This document shows positions 45,391 through 54,353 of a stretch of 64,000 nt of DNA, one piece after another. The notes under the pieces are model-generated. The model saw only the letters and a list, made by a program, of their open reading frames with translations, was not told where the DNA came from and ran no database searches. This DNA is from Bacillota bacterium (GTDB lineage Bacteria; Bacillota; Clostridia; Acetivibrionales; DSM-1351), in assembly GCA_023444055.1 (NCBI GenBank), contig JAEZRV010000044.1, positions 62,001 through 126,000 of the forward strand, written 5' to 3'. The position numbers were made by a program, and so were the translations under genes. The first letter of the stretch is position 1, and the number at the start of each line of letters is the position of its first letter.

Positions 45391-47208
45391 TTACAATCCT
45401 TTTTTTAGCATAGCTATATTTAATACAATATTGCCTAATTCTTGATTTAATAACTCAACATCTCCTTCTGACAAATCACTTCTTTTTTTTAATTCAATTA
45501 TTTCTTCTTTCCTAGCTTCTAAACCATAAAGGTCTATTTTTTTTATAATGTCCAAAGCAGCTTTTTTATTATTTTCAAAAATGCTCTGGGATTGAATTAT
45601 ATTTGCAAAACTTTCAGCCATAGGCGGAGAAAGTTTATTCAAAATCTCACCAACTAAAATACCCGCCTTATTTTCTATCTGTTTACAGGCAAAAATTAAA
45701 GCTTCCTTTACTTCAATCGAACTTATTTTTTCAAAATTCAGAGTATCCTTTATCTGAATATATACATTGTTTTCTAAACAAACTGTAGCTAGAAGCATTA
45801 ACTGTAATTTAATAAGTCTTTCTTGATTTGTTTCTGCTGTTTGGTTCTTCTTTATAGTATTCTTTTTAATTATCTTAATATCCTTTTTTTGTCTAATTTC
45901 TTGTTCATCAGTGTGCTTTTTACGCTTTGCAATTTCAGAATAAATGGACTGTTCGCTTACGCCAAAGTCTTTGGACAACTTTTTCACATAAAGTTCTCTT
46001 TCTACATTATTGTCAATTTTGTCCAAAATAAGCACTGCTTTATCAATAAATTTAACTTTTCCTTCATTAGTTGAAGTATCAATTCTGTTATCTAAAATTT
46101 GCAATTTAAAATCTAATAATGTTTTAGAATTTTCAACAAGTTTTCTAAACTCATCAACCCCATAAGTATTTATAAACTCATCAGGATCTTTGCCTGCTGG
46201 AATAGTCAATACTTTAGCATTACAACCAATATCATTGAGCAAATCTAAGCTTCTAAGTGCAGCAGCTTGTCCTGCAGAATCAGAATCAAAAGATAGAATT
46301 ATTTCTTCTGAATATTTTTTTAAAAGCTTGCACTGGCTCTCTGTCAATGCTGTCCCCAGTGGCGCAACTGTATTTATTATTCCTCTTTGGTGTAATGATA
46401 TAACATCCATGTAACCTTCAGCTAAAATAATTTTTTTTGCACACTCACTCTTTGCAAAATTCATTGCATACAAGTGATTTCCTTTTTGATAAACAGCCGT
46501 TTCAGGAGAATTCATGTATTTAGGTTGTGAAGAATCCAATACTCTACCACCAAATGCGATAACATTTCCTCTAATATCAAATATAGGAAACATGATTCTT
46601 CCTCTAAACCTATCAAAAACTTTTTTAGTTTCCTCTTTATTTATAACAAGTCCACTTGCAAATATAGATGAGTCACTAAATCCTGCTGTTCTTAAATGAT
46701 TATACAAACCATCAAACTTGTCCTCAGCATAGCCTATACCAAACTTAATAATAGTTTGCTTTTGAATTTTCCTTTTGGCCAAATATTGATTTGGCACTTT
46801 ATTCTTTTCATTAATTAAATTATTATGAAAGAATCTAGCAGCTTCAATATTTATTTGTAAAAGTTCCTTTTTAAGCTTAGCCTTTTCATCATCATAAGCT
46901 CCATTGTTCACATCTGGAATCTGTATTCTAGCTCGATCCGCAAGTAGCTTTAATGCTTCTACAAAGTCTAGATTTTCAATGGCCATGATAAAATGTATTA
47001 CATTTCCACCCTTTCCACATCCAAAACAATGAAAAATCTGTTTAACTGGCTCTACAGAGAAAGAACCCGTCTTTTCATTATGAAAAGGACATCTACCAAA
47101 ATAATTTTTTCCTTTCTTTTCAAGCTTGACGTACTCAGATATTACACCGACTATATCATTATTGACCCTTATTTCTTCTATTAAATCCTCAGGGAAAAAA
47201 ATTGCCAT
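45391..47208 (-). CDS. dnaG: DNA primase
   Basis: A 605-residue primase that makes RNA primers at the replication fork. The CHC2 zinc finger (CPFHNEKTGSFSV with CFGCGKGG) occupies the first ~65 residues. The catalytic core includes FGGRVLD and a Toprim domain with ILAEGYMDVISL and SFDSDSAGQ. The C-terminal helicase-binding region is more variable. Start ATG (MAIFFPEDL) with a weak GGA site. Its stop is about 25 bases from the rpoD start, so the two are co-transcribed. Confidence 0.97.
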   Translation of the reverse strand: MAIFFPEDLIEEIRVNNDIVGVISEYVKLEKKGKNYFGRCPFHNEKTGSFSVEPVKQIFHCFGCGKGGNVIHFIMAIENLDFVEALKLLADRARIQIPDVNNGAYDDEKAKLKKELLQINIEAARFFHNNLINEKNKVPNQYLAKRKIQKQTIIKFGIGYAEDKFDGLYNHLRTAGFSDSSIFASGLVINKEETKKVFDRFRGRIMFPIFDIRGNVIAFGGRVLDSSQPKYMNSPETAVYQKGNHLYAMNFAKSECAKKIILAEGYMDVISLHQRGIINTVAPLGTALTESQCKLLKKYSEEIILSFDSDSAGQAAALRSLDLLNDIGCNAKVLTIPAGKDPDEFINTYGVDEFRKLVENSKTLLDFKLQILDNRIDTSTNEGKVKFIDKAVLILDKIDNNVERELYVKKLSKDFGVSEQSIYSEIAKRKKHTDEQEIRQKKDIKIIKKNTIKKNQTAETNQERLIKLQLMLLATVCLENNVYIQIKDTLNFEKISSIEVKEALIFACKQIENKAGILVGEILNKLSPPMAESFANIIQSQSIFENNKKAALDIIKKIDLYGLEARKEEIIELKKRSDLSEGDVELLNQELGNIVLNIAMLKKGL

Positions 47209-47380
47209 TATATCTTACATTCCAATCCTATAAAATAACTAATTATTTAAATATTATAAGCAAATCTCCTAATTATTATTTTAGTTTTCACCAAAATCAC
47301 TTAATACTTGTTCGACATTATTATTTAGAATCCTTCTTTTTTAATAATATTTTTAAAGTTAATTAATTTGGGGCAACAAA

Positions 47381-47402
47381 AAAGTATGCATAAGCATACT
47401 TT
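47381..47402 (-). terminator. intrinsic terminator after the 47490 gene
   Basis: AAAGTATGC, loop ATAA, GCATACTTT, followed on the minus strand by TTTTTTG. It stands 88 bases past the stop of the small gene and upstream of dnaG. The rest of 47209-47489 shows no gene. Confidence 0.7.
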
Positions 47403-47489
47403 GACAAAGAGTCTGTGGTTAATAATATATTTATCTACATTGAGAGAATACATATGTATTTGTTAATCTATGACGTAAATTATTGAGTT

Positions 47490-47771
47490 TTAAGCTATGC
47501 AGTCATAAATAACATCAAAAGCACTTACTGGGGTAACCGTATTAGAATGAAAAAGCTTTATGAGATCAATCATACTGTCTCTTGAGATAAGGACATCATT
47601 TATAACAGCAGTTTCAACCTCACCAGTATCCTTTGTCATATTTATTTGCATGCCGTAGGAACAATAATCCTTATTTATGCATGTTAATAAATAGTACTCC
47701 AAATAAATCTCTCTGCTTTTGCATTCTAATGTCTCGTCAAGTTCAAGTTTCTTTGAGCAAACAAGTTCCAT
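47490..47771 (-). CDS. small hypothetical protein, DUF6514-like
   Basis: A 93-residue soluble protein. The pattern of a compact beta-rich start, YGMQINM, INDVLISRDSMIDLIKLF and a final PVSAFDVIYDCIA resembles a short clostridial family annotated DUF6514, but that is a memory-based match. No catalytic motif, signal or membrane segment is visible. It is monocistronic, with its own terminator, and divergent from the small membrane gene at 48067. Function unknown. Confidence 0.6.
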   Translation of the reverse strand: MELVCSKKLELDETLECKSREIYLEYYLLTCINKDYCSYGMQINMTKDTGEVETAVINDVLISRDSMIDLIKLFHSNTVTPVSAFDVIYDCIA

Positions 47772-47957
47772 TTAAAATCCCCCCTATTCATTTTTTTTAT
47801 CAAGTTCAAATTAATACTATTTTAATAATAATTATTATATAATATAGTTTAACAAATATTCTACACAAAAGTTTTTCGGTATTTCGACTACTTTACATAA
47901 AATTAGTATAGCATCAATATTTTGTGTCGAAGTCTGTGCTTTTATCATTTTTTTACA

Positions 47958-47986
47958 TTGAACTTTCATATTGATAATGTTAAGAT
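47958..47986 (+). promoter_or_regulatory. putative promoter of the small membrane gene
   Basis: TTGAAC (47958-47963), 17 bases, TAAGAT (47981-47986), about 80 bases before the ATG at 48067, in the gap between divergent genes. Confidence 0.35.
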
Positions 47987-48066
47987 TTTATGTATACTAA
48001 TTATCTACCAATGTGTATAGTAATTTATCATAAGTATATCATTTTCATCTAAGGGGGGGGTATACC

Positions 48067-48351
48067 ATGGGTAGTCAAGAGAATAAAAAAGCATCTAAAA
48101 TTCATTTACTTAACTCAGAATTTTGCAAAATGGCCGATTTGTCAAAAAAAATAATTAAATATGCAACACCAGCAACTCTGTGTTTGATTGCAATAGGTAC
48201 AGCTTTATTTGCTTTAAATAAAACCAGTAATGACTTTAGTTTTGAATTTGAACTTATGTCAACTACGTTAATTACAAATGGTTTTTTTGTATTTGCCGAA
48301 TTTATTATAGCATCTTTACTGCTTGATATACTAATCAGAAAATCCAAATAA
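48067..48351 (+). CDS. small two-helix membrane protein, hypothetical
   Basis: A 94-residue protein with a charged N-terminus (~33 residues) and two hydrophobic helices, about 34-52 (TPATLCLIAIGTALFAL) and 66-90 (LITNGFFVFAEFIIASLLLD), ending in RKSK. The ribosome site is an uninterrupted run of eight G (48053-48060) 6 bases before ATG. The gene is monocistronic between a divergent small gene and convergent secF. I do not recognise a family; the reading frame is convincing from length, SD and hydrophobic pattern. Confidence 0.65.
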   Translation: MGSQENKKASKIHLLNSEFCKMADLSKKIIKYATPATLCLIAIGTALFALNKTSNDFSFEFELMSTTLITNGFFVFAEFIIASLLLDILIRKSK

Positions 48352-48447
48352 GAATTTTTTACTTCAATTATTTCCTCGATTTAATTATGTAAAAAAGCAT
48401 ACCTTACAGCGTAAGTCAAACCCAACTTCAATTTTATGTATGACAAA

Positions 48448-48543
48448 GGGGCTATCGCAAAACATATCTTAACCTCACAATACCTTACAGTTTATTATGT
48501 GTCTGTACAGATATAGTTGTTAAGTGTCTTTTGCGATAACCCC
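48448..48543. repeat. 96-bp element with terminal inverted repeats (MITE-like) or convergent terminator
   Basis: GGGGCTATCGCAAAA at the left end matches the reverse complement of TTTTGCGATAACCCC at the right end in 14 of 15 bases, and an inner CTTAAC/GTTAAG pair continues the symmetry. Such ends look like those of small transposable elements with GGGG-starting termini. It lies between two convergent genes, so a long bidirectional terminator is the alternative. Flanking ACAA/TTGT also pair and no target duplication is evident. Confidence 0.45.
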
Positions 48544-48566
48544 TTGTAATTTATACTTAAATAATA

Positions 48567-49541
48567 TTAAGCTTTAACTGGTTTAGCTTTGCTTTTCTTC
48601 TGGCTTTCTTTCCACATAACCCATAATGGGGTAGTAATAAATATTGTAGAATAAGTACCACTAACAAGACCAATTATAAGTGGGAAACTGAACTCAGTAA
48701 TTGACTCAATAGCATTTATTTTACCAAATACAAAGATTGTAATAACAGCCATTAAAACAGTTACTGTTGTATTTATTGATCTGTTTAAAGTCTGAATAAT
48801 ACTAGTATTTACCAACTCTGGGAAAGGTACTTTTTTCATTAACCTTGTGTTTTCTCTTATACGGTCATAAATAACAATTGTATCATTCATTGAATAACCG
48901 AAAATCGTAAGCATCGCTGCAATAAATGAGTCATTAACTGGAATACGGAATACTAAATATACTGTAATCATAGTACCGATATCATGTAATAGTCCTACGA
49001 CACCAAATACACCCAATGAAAGACCTGAAACTACTTTAAATCTCCACCAAATGTAGAATATAATAAGAATAGCAGCAATTATTACAGCTTTAACACCATT
49101 CTGGCTTATTTCCTTACCGATAAATGGCTCAACACTCTCTTCACTTATAACAGGTTCTTTTGCAGTAAGCTTAAGCTCTTTAACAACTGCATCTTCAACT
49201 TTCTTTATTTCAGTACTTGAAAGCGTTTCAGAACTACCTATACTAATCTTTATTACGTCAAAATCAGATTTATTATTAACATCATAAGTAGTTGATTTTT
49301 GTACATAAGCAGATTTACCAATATTTTTTTCAACTAGCTCAGCAACTTCACTTTGAATCTGTTGAACATTATTAGCATTAAATGTGTCTTTATTAGCACG
49401 CATCTCAATAAGTGTTCCACCTTGGAATTGAATATCGAACACAAAACCTTTTGCAAAATACGTAATTACACCTGTTAACATAATTGCTATAGAAAGAATG
49501 AAGAATATATATCTTTTACTATATAAGTTTATATTAGGCAT
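48567..49541 (-). CDS. secF: protein-export membrane protein SecF
   Basis: A 324-residue accessory subunit of the Sec translocase that uses the proton gradient to aid late translocation. Six membrane helices are expected: one near 10-30, a periplasmic domain with FQGGTLIEM, then a bundle of five including the SecF signature region SMNDTIVIYDRIREN. GGGGG lies before the ATG, and the gene overlaps secD by 8 bases. Length is normal. The C-terminal tail is Lys-rich (KKSKAKPVKA). Confidence 0.96.
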   Translation of the reverse strand: MPNINLYSKRYIFFILSIAIMLTGVITYFAKGFVFDIQFQGGTLIEMRANKDTFNANNVQQIQSEVAELVEKNIGKSAYVQKSTTYDVNNKSDFDVIKISIGSSETLSSTEIKKVEDAVVKELKLTAKEPVISEESVEPFIGKEISQNGVKAVIIAAILIIFYIWWRFKVVSGLSLGVFGVVGLLHDIGTMITVYLVFRIPVNDSFIAAMLTIFGYSMNDTIVIYDRIRENTRLMKKVPFPELVNTSIIQTLNRSINTTVTVLMAVITIFVFGKINAIESITEFSFPLIIGLVSGTYSTIFITTPLWVMWKESQKKSKAKPVKA

Positions 49542-50865
49542 TTTTTTTACCCCCTCTCATGGTTATACCATATAACCAAACATGCTTTGCCATATCTAAG
49601 CCTGATATAGATTTAAGCATAATTCTTGAAGCTGTTACAGCTGTAAGGAAGCTTAGAACAACACCTATAATCAAAGTTAATGCAAAGCTCTGTATTGCGC
49701 CTGTACCAAATTTCCAAAGTACAGCACCTGCAATTAAAGTGGTTACATTACCATCAAGAACAGCGGTAAATGCTCTTTTAAATCCTACATCAATAGCGGC
49801 ACCAAGCGTTTTCCCACTTTTAATTTCTTCTTTTATTCTTTCGAATATGATTACATTAGCATCAACACCCATACCTATCGTAAGGATAATACCGGCAATA
49901 CCTGGTAGTGTAACTGTAATGCCTGTCCATGATAATGCTAAAACTTCAAGAATTGTATGAAGAACTAATGCTATACTTGCAATTAATCCTGGTAATCTAT
50001 AGTAGAATATCATATATAAACATATCAAAACTAATGCAAAAATCAGTGCTTCTACACTAACAGCAAGTGCATTTGATCCAAGCGTTGGGCTGATATTCTG
50101 AACCTGTTTAGCTTCAAGCTTAAATGGTAGTGAACCAGATTTAATAACTCCTGCTAACTCAGTAGCCTCTGCTTTTTGCTCCTCTGAACCATTTGTTCCT
50201 CCAATACTAATAGTAGCACTACCACCAGTAATATGAGCCTGTACAGTTGGTGCACTTATTAATTTGTCATCCATAAATATTGCTATAGGCTTTCCTATAA
50301 GTCTTCCTGTTGCCTCAGCGAACTTTGTAGCACCTTCTTTTTTAAGCTTTAATGCAACATAACAGGAACCGTCTTGCTGTGAAAATTCAGCTTTTGCATC
50401 TTCAACGTCACTACCAACTATAACATTTTTTCCTGTAGGTAAATAATTTCCAGATTCGTCTACTTTACTCTCATCAACCTCTTGGAATGTTAACAATGCA
50501 GTAGCACCGATTTCCTCAATTGATTTTTGGGGATCAAACTCCTGACCACTTTTATGTGGTATTTGCACAAGTACATATCCCTTTTGAGTATCGATTGTTA
50601 GAACTCTGTCATAAACACCTTTTGCATCTAATCTTTTACCTATTGTAATCTTTGCTGCCTCTAAATCCTCTGCAGAAGGCAAACTTCCATCCTTAGTAAC
50701 TGCGTATAGCTTTGCGTCTACTCCTCCGGAAATATCAATACCTGGACGGAAATCACTAAAACCAGGTACATCAAAGCCTAAAATAGAACCATTAAACCCT
50801 ATCCAAGCTAAAATTCCGATGATAGCAATTATCGAGAAAAACTTAACTGCATTTTTGCCTCTCAT
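49534..50865 (-). CDS. secD: protein-export membrane protein SecD
   Basis: A 443-residue partner of SecF. It has an N-terminal helix, the SecD signature DFRPGIDISGGVDAKL-type segment, a periplasmic region (IGKRLDAKGV, FAEATGRLIGKPIAI) and a C-terminal five-helix bundle with GIAGIILTIGMGVDANVIIF and RIKEE. Upstream of the promoter region lies 214 bases with no gene. Transcribed with secF. Its length is typical of short clostridial SecD proteins. Confidence 0.96.
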   Translation of the reverse strand: MRGKNAVKFFSIIAIIGILAWIGFNGSILGFDVPGFSDFRPGIDISGGVDAKLYAVTKDGSLPSAEDLEAAKITIGKRLDAKGVYDRVLTIDTQKGYVLVQIPHKSGQEFDPQKSIEEIGATALLTFQEVDESKVDESGNYLPTGKNVIVGSDVEDAKAEFSQQDGSCYVALKLKKEGATKFAEATGRLIGKPIAIFMDDKLISAPTVQAHITGGSATISIGGTNGSEEQKAEATELAGVIKSGSLPFKLEAKQVQNISPTLGSNALAVSVEALIFALVLICLYMIFYYRLPGLIASIALVLHTILEVLALSWTGITVTLPGIAGIILTIGMGVDANVIIFERIKEEIKSGKTLGAAIDVGFKRAFTAVLDGNVTTLIAGAVLWKFGTGAIQSFALTLIIGVVLSFLTAVTASRIMLKSISGLDMAKHVWLYGITMRGGKKNA

Positions 50866-51079
50866 TTGTTTACTCCCCCTTGTTTATTAATACCACTTAC
50901 GACATTATATAACTATAAGAAATTCTAGTCAATAAACATGTCTCAAAATCAGCTAAGAAATTACATTAAAAACAAAGTTTTTTTGTTAAATTAGCATAAT
51001 TTTTTAGCTTGTTAAAACTTATTTAAGTATTTATCTTTAGAATACCAATATATTTTTTTAATATTCAAAATTATATTGA

Positions 51080-51580
51080 CTATTTATAAAACTTTAAAAG
51101 ACTTACATATTCATTTGCGTTATTTTTAATATTCAAAATTTCTTGCTCAGACAAAACTCTTTTAATAGCTGCAGGACTTCCAACAACTAAACTATTATCT
51201 GGTATTTTAGTTTTTGAAGTCACAACACTGCCAGCAGCAATCAAGCAGTTATTGCCAATTTCTGAATTATCTAGTACTATTGCACCCATTCCAATAAGAG
51301 TATTGTTACCAACACAGCAACTATGTAAGATTGCTCCATGTCCTACTGTAACATTTGATCCAATTTTTAACCCCACACCTTTTTTACAGTGCAGAATGCA
51401 TCCTTCTTGAATGTTAGTATTATCACCTACTACTATGCTGTCAATGTCACCCCTCAAAACTGCATTATACCATACAGTAGAATTTGCACCTATTACTACA
51501 TTTCCTATAACTGTACTATTTGGTGCAATAAAAGCAGTTTCATTAATTTGGGGTGTAGTATTTTTAAAATCTTTAATCAC
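51080..51580 (-). CDS. gamma-carbonic-anhydrase-like hexapeptide-repeat protein
   Basis: About 166 residues of left-handed beta-helix built from hexapeptide repeats ([LIV]G-x4), as in the gamma-carbonic anhydrase / YrdA family. The three putative metal-binding His are in ILHCKKG, VGHGAILH and the latter's terminal His. The start is GTG at 51580 with GAGGGG 7 bases upstream; a longer frame from 51649 would overlap the maturase gene by 56 bases and lacks a site. It follows the SCIFF maturase by 13 bases. Whether it hydrates CO2 is unknown for many family members. Confidence 0.9.
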   Translation of the reverse strand: MIKDFKNTTPQINETAFIAPNSTVIGNVVIGANSTVWYNAVLRGDIDSIVVGDNTNIQEGCILHCKKGVGLKIGSNVTVGHGAILHSCCVGNNTLIGMGAIVLDNSEIGNNCLIAAGSVVTSKTKIPDNSLVVGSPAAIKRVLSEQEILNIKNNANEYVSLLKFYK

Positions 51581-51593
51581 ATTACAACCCCTC

Positions 51594-52937
51594 TTATTCT
51601 TGAGTTTTAATCCAGATTGCACACTCAACTCTCTTTTTTTCAAGTTCACAGCCTATCTTATATGGTACATTGATGTCATTGTTAAATTGATAAGCATTAG
51701 CAGCACAACCTCCACTGCAATAAAATTTTGCCCAGCATTCGGAACAATCCTTCTTTGTATATACATTTGACTTTTGAAAATTCTTTTGGAAATTAATGTT
51801 AAACTCACCGTTGTGGATATTACCCATTTTAAATTTCTCGTCACCTACAAACTGATGACATGGGTATAGATCTCCTTCAGGTGTAACAGCCAAATATTCA
51901 TGACCCGAACCACATCCTCCCAACCTTTTTATAATACAAGGTCCTTGCTGCAAGTCAACCATAAAGTGGAAGAAATTAAAACCTTCATTATTTTCCCTTC
52001 TTCTCATATATTCCATAGCAAGTGACTCGTATTCATCAAAAAGTTGTGGTAGATCCTGTTCACGAATATCATACCCAGAATCCTTTGCCGCGACTACAGG
52101 TTCAACGGATATCTGTTTAAAACCCACATCTGCTAAATGCAAAACATCTTTTGAAAAATCAAGATTCTCTCGTGTAAATGTACCTCTTACATAATAGTTA
52201 TCTTGGTTTCTTGAATCTGCCATATCTTTTAGTTTTGGAAGAATACTATCATAAGTACCTGTTCCGTCTACTCTAGGCCTCATCCTATCATTTGTTTCCT
52301 TGCGCCCATCAATGCTGAGAACAACGTTGTGCATATTTTTATTTATAAACTCTTTGTTGTCTTCATTTAGCAAAATAGCATTAGTAGTAATTGTAAATCT
52401 AAAATTCTTATCAGCTTCTTTTTCTCTGATTCTCGCATACTCTACAATTTGTTTTACAACATCAAAATTCATCAGAGGTTCACCGCCAAAAAAGTCTACC
52501 TCCAAATTTCGTCTACCAGCTGATTTTTTAATAAGAAAATCAATAGCTTTTTTCCCCGTTTCAACATCCATCATTGTTCTATGTCCACCAAAGCTTCCTG
52601 TAGAAGCAAAACAATATTTGCATCTAAGATTGCAGTCATGGCAGATATGTAAACAAAGGGCTTTAACAACAGGTTTTCGTTCCCAATTTTTTATAGCTTC
52701 TGAATATACGTCTTCACTAAAAAGCAATCCTTCTGATTCTAATTGAGCAATTTCATCATAAGCATCTAAAATAACTTGTCCATCATACTTTGGTGATAAA
52801 GCTTCAATAATCTGCCCTTTTGTTTTAGTTTCATATAAATCAACAATATCAAAAGCTGCAGAATCAAATACATGAACTGCTCCACTACTTATGTCCATAA
52901 CTATGTTTGTGTTATGCATTGTATACTTGTGGATCAT
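51594..52937 (-). CDS. scfB: radical SAM SPASM maturase of the SCIFF peptide
   Basis: 447 residues from the ATG at 52937 (GGAGG 10 bases upstream; a longer frame opens at 53042). The radical SAM site is CNLRCKYC near residue 105, followed by GGEPLMNF; the C-terminal SPASM region carries further cysteines (CGSGHEY, YPCHQF, CSECWAKFYCSGGC) for auxiliary Fe-S clusters. The N-terminal ~90 residues are a peptide-binding (RRE-like) part. Relatives such as CteB install Cys-to-Thr thioether bridges in the SCIFF peptide (a ranthipeptide). The precursor gene is 226 bases upstream. The gene is highly conserved across Clostridia; its physiological product is poorly understood. Confidence 0.95.
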   Translation of the reverse strand: MIHKYTMHNTNIVMDISSGAVHVFDSAAFDIVDLYETKTKGQIIEALSPKYDGQVILDAYDEIAQLESEGLLFSEDVYSEAIKNWERKPVVKALCLHICHDCNLRCKYCFASTGSFGGHRTMMDVETGKKAIDFLIKKSAGRRNLEVDFFGGEPLMNFDVVKQIVEYARIREKEADKNFRFTITTNAILLNEDNKEFINKNMHNVVLSIDGRKETNDRMRPRVDGTGTYDSILPKLKDMADSRNQDNYYVRGTFTRENLDFSKDVLHLADVGFKQISVEPVVAAKDSGYDIREQDLPQLFDEYESLAMEYMRRRENNEGFNFFHFMVDLQQGPCIIKRLGGCGSGHEYLAVTPEGDLYPCHQFVGDEKFKMGNIHNGEFNINFQKNFQKSNVYTKKDCSECWAKFYCSGGCAANAYQFNNDINVPYKIGCELEKKRVECAIWIKTQE

Positions 52938-53100
52938 TAAATAAGAACCTCCTAAAGCCCTACAAAATACTTTGTTACAAGTAAAAATTAAAATTTTCAA
53001 ACCAATAAAAGAGTATCCTCGCAAAAAATAATTTTTGCACAAAAATACTCAGTGTAAAAGTGTTTTGTATATTATTGATGCAGTATTACTTAACATCAAT

Positions 53101-53130
53101 AAAAAGCGAAAAGTGTCATCAACACTTTTC
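53101..53130 (-). terminator. terminator-like hairpin between SCIFF precursor and maturase
   Basis: GAAAAGTGT (53108-53116), 5-base loop, ACACTTTTC (53122-53130); on the minus strand it is followed by GC and five T. It lies between the precursor and maturase genes, so partial read-through would set a high peptide-to-enzyme ratio. Confidence 0.7.
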
Positions 53131-53163
53131 ACTTATCTTATACATAACAAGAATATAAACTTA

Positions 53164-53304
53164 TTATTTCTTTTCACAGCTTTGATTTGCAACTGTACAA
53201 GATGTCTTACAAGCTGATTGACATGAAGTCTGACATTCTCCACATCCACCTTTTGCAAGGCTATTCTTCAAAGTAGCAACATTAATTGTTTTTATATGCT
53301 TCAT
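53164..53304 (-). CDS. scfA: SCIFF six-cysteine peptide precursor
   Basis: A 46-residue peptide too short for ordinary gene finding. It has the conserved leader MKHIKTINVATLKNSLAK followed by a core with six cysteines at positions 21, 24, 28, 32, 36 and 43, interspersed with Ser/Thr/Gln: the six-Cys-in-forty-five hallmark. GGAGG lies about 10 bases before the ATG. The adjacent radical SAM SPASM enzyme is its known maturase type, which forms thioether crosslinks. No dedicated transporter or protease is adjacent, as is usual for this family. Confidence 0.96.
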   Translation of the reverse strand: MKHIKTINVATLKNSLAKGGCGECQTSCQSACKTSCTVANQSCEKK

Positions 53305-53384
53305 TGTATATTACCTCCTATAAGTTTTCTCTGCCGATTATAGCATATTTGAATAGTTTTGAAAAGTCATTTTTTAGAAACACT

Positions 53385-53789
53385 CTATCTCAGATTGATT
53401 CCCAAAATACCTCCCAAACAACCCACAATTGCTCCAATAAAAAATGTTAGTAATCCTGAAACATTTAACATAAAGTTTCTATCAACTATGCTGCTAGTTA
53501 AATACAGTATAGCAACATAAAGTAGACCAACAAAACAGCCATTCATCCACCCTTTGTGTTTTACATTTCTAGTAGAATACGCCGATGCTACCAACACACT
53601 TACTATAGTGGTAATAAGAACAGCTGTAGAAGTATATTTTTCAGGAAAATCTGTATAAGTCAAAATAAATGCAAACACAAAAAAGCAAGGTAGTGTTATA
53701 AGAAAGGAAAAAATTAATCCTTTAGCAACCCTAATCAAATTTACATGCTCGTCAAGTGACTTTTTAAATCCTGTTGTCTGTCCGGCCAT
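53385..53789 (-). CDS. TIGR04086-family membrane protein
   Basis: 134 residues with four predicted membrane helices (for example LIFSFLITLPCFFVFAFIL, AVLITTIVSVLVASAY, CFVGLLYVAILYLTSSIV, LLTFFIGAIVGCLGGILGI). Length, topology and position next to yajC match the clostridial TIGR04086 family of unknown function. The ATG at 53789 has GGAGG 7 bases upstream; the longer frame from 53849 lacks a site. Family placement rests on context and topology. Confidence 0.8.
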   Translation of the reverse strand: MAGQTTGFKKSLDEHVNLIRVAKGLIFSFLITLPCFFVFAFILTYTDFPEKYTSTAVLITTIVSVLVASAYSTRNVKHKGWMNGCFVGLLYVAILYLTSSIVDRNFMLNVSGLLTFFIGAIVGCLGGILGINLR

Positions 53790-53891
53790 AAGTATACCTC
53801 CACAAAATATTATAGAATGTCTTCCATATATCTTATTTTTGAGGTACACAGGTTAGAACAGCATATAAGCTAAAAAGAATATTATTTCTTA

Positions 53892-54182
53892 TTAACCCTC
53901 AATTGGTTTTATTACATCTTTTATAGACCAACGCTTAACAAGAATTTTTGTCTTCTCAATACCAGACTCAATAGTGATTTCATCATCTTTAATATTAATG
54001 ATCTTACCACAAATGCCACCTATAGTTATAACTGACCATCCAACCTGCAATGAGTCTAACAACTCTTTTGTTTTCTTTTCTTTTTTCTTCTGTGGACGAA
54101 GAATCATAAGATACATAAGACCAAAAAGAATTACCATAGGTGCCACAAATGTAATAAGTGCTGATGTCGATTGTTCTGACAT
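53892..54182 (-). CDS. yajC: preprotein translocase subunit YajC
   Basis: A 96-residue single-span protein. The N-terminal helix (ALITFVAPMVILFGLMYLMI) is followed by the YajC motif RPQKKKEKKTKELLDSLQVG and a beta-rich cytoplasmic part ending IKPIEG. YajC associates with SecDF, encoded 3 kb away on the same strand. It sits downstream of tgt as in many bacteria (queA-tgt-yajC-secDF order, here with insertions). Full length. Confidence 0.95.
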   Translation of the reverse strand: MSEQSTSALITFVAPMVILFGLMYLMILRPQKKKEKKTKELLDSLQVGWSVITIGGICGKIINIKDDEITIESGIEKTKILVKRWSIKDVIKPIEG

Positions 54183-54353
54183 AGTAAAAACCTCCTAAAA
54201 TTTATTTAACACAGTGAAACTGTATTATCCATTATTGTATAATATTTCTTAAATCATTTATAATAAGTTGTTATATTTATTATATTTATTTTAATTTTGT
54301 TTTTAATTTTGTTAAACATTATATTTACTTTTGTTTAATATTTTTCTTAAAGT

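Noticed and set aside
49559..49960. 133-codon plus-strand frame opposite secD
   Set aside because: Antisense shadow of secD; no SD and no recognisable protein features.
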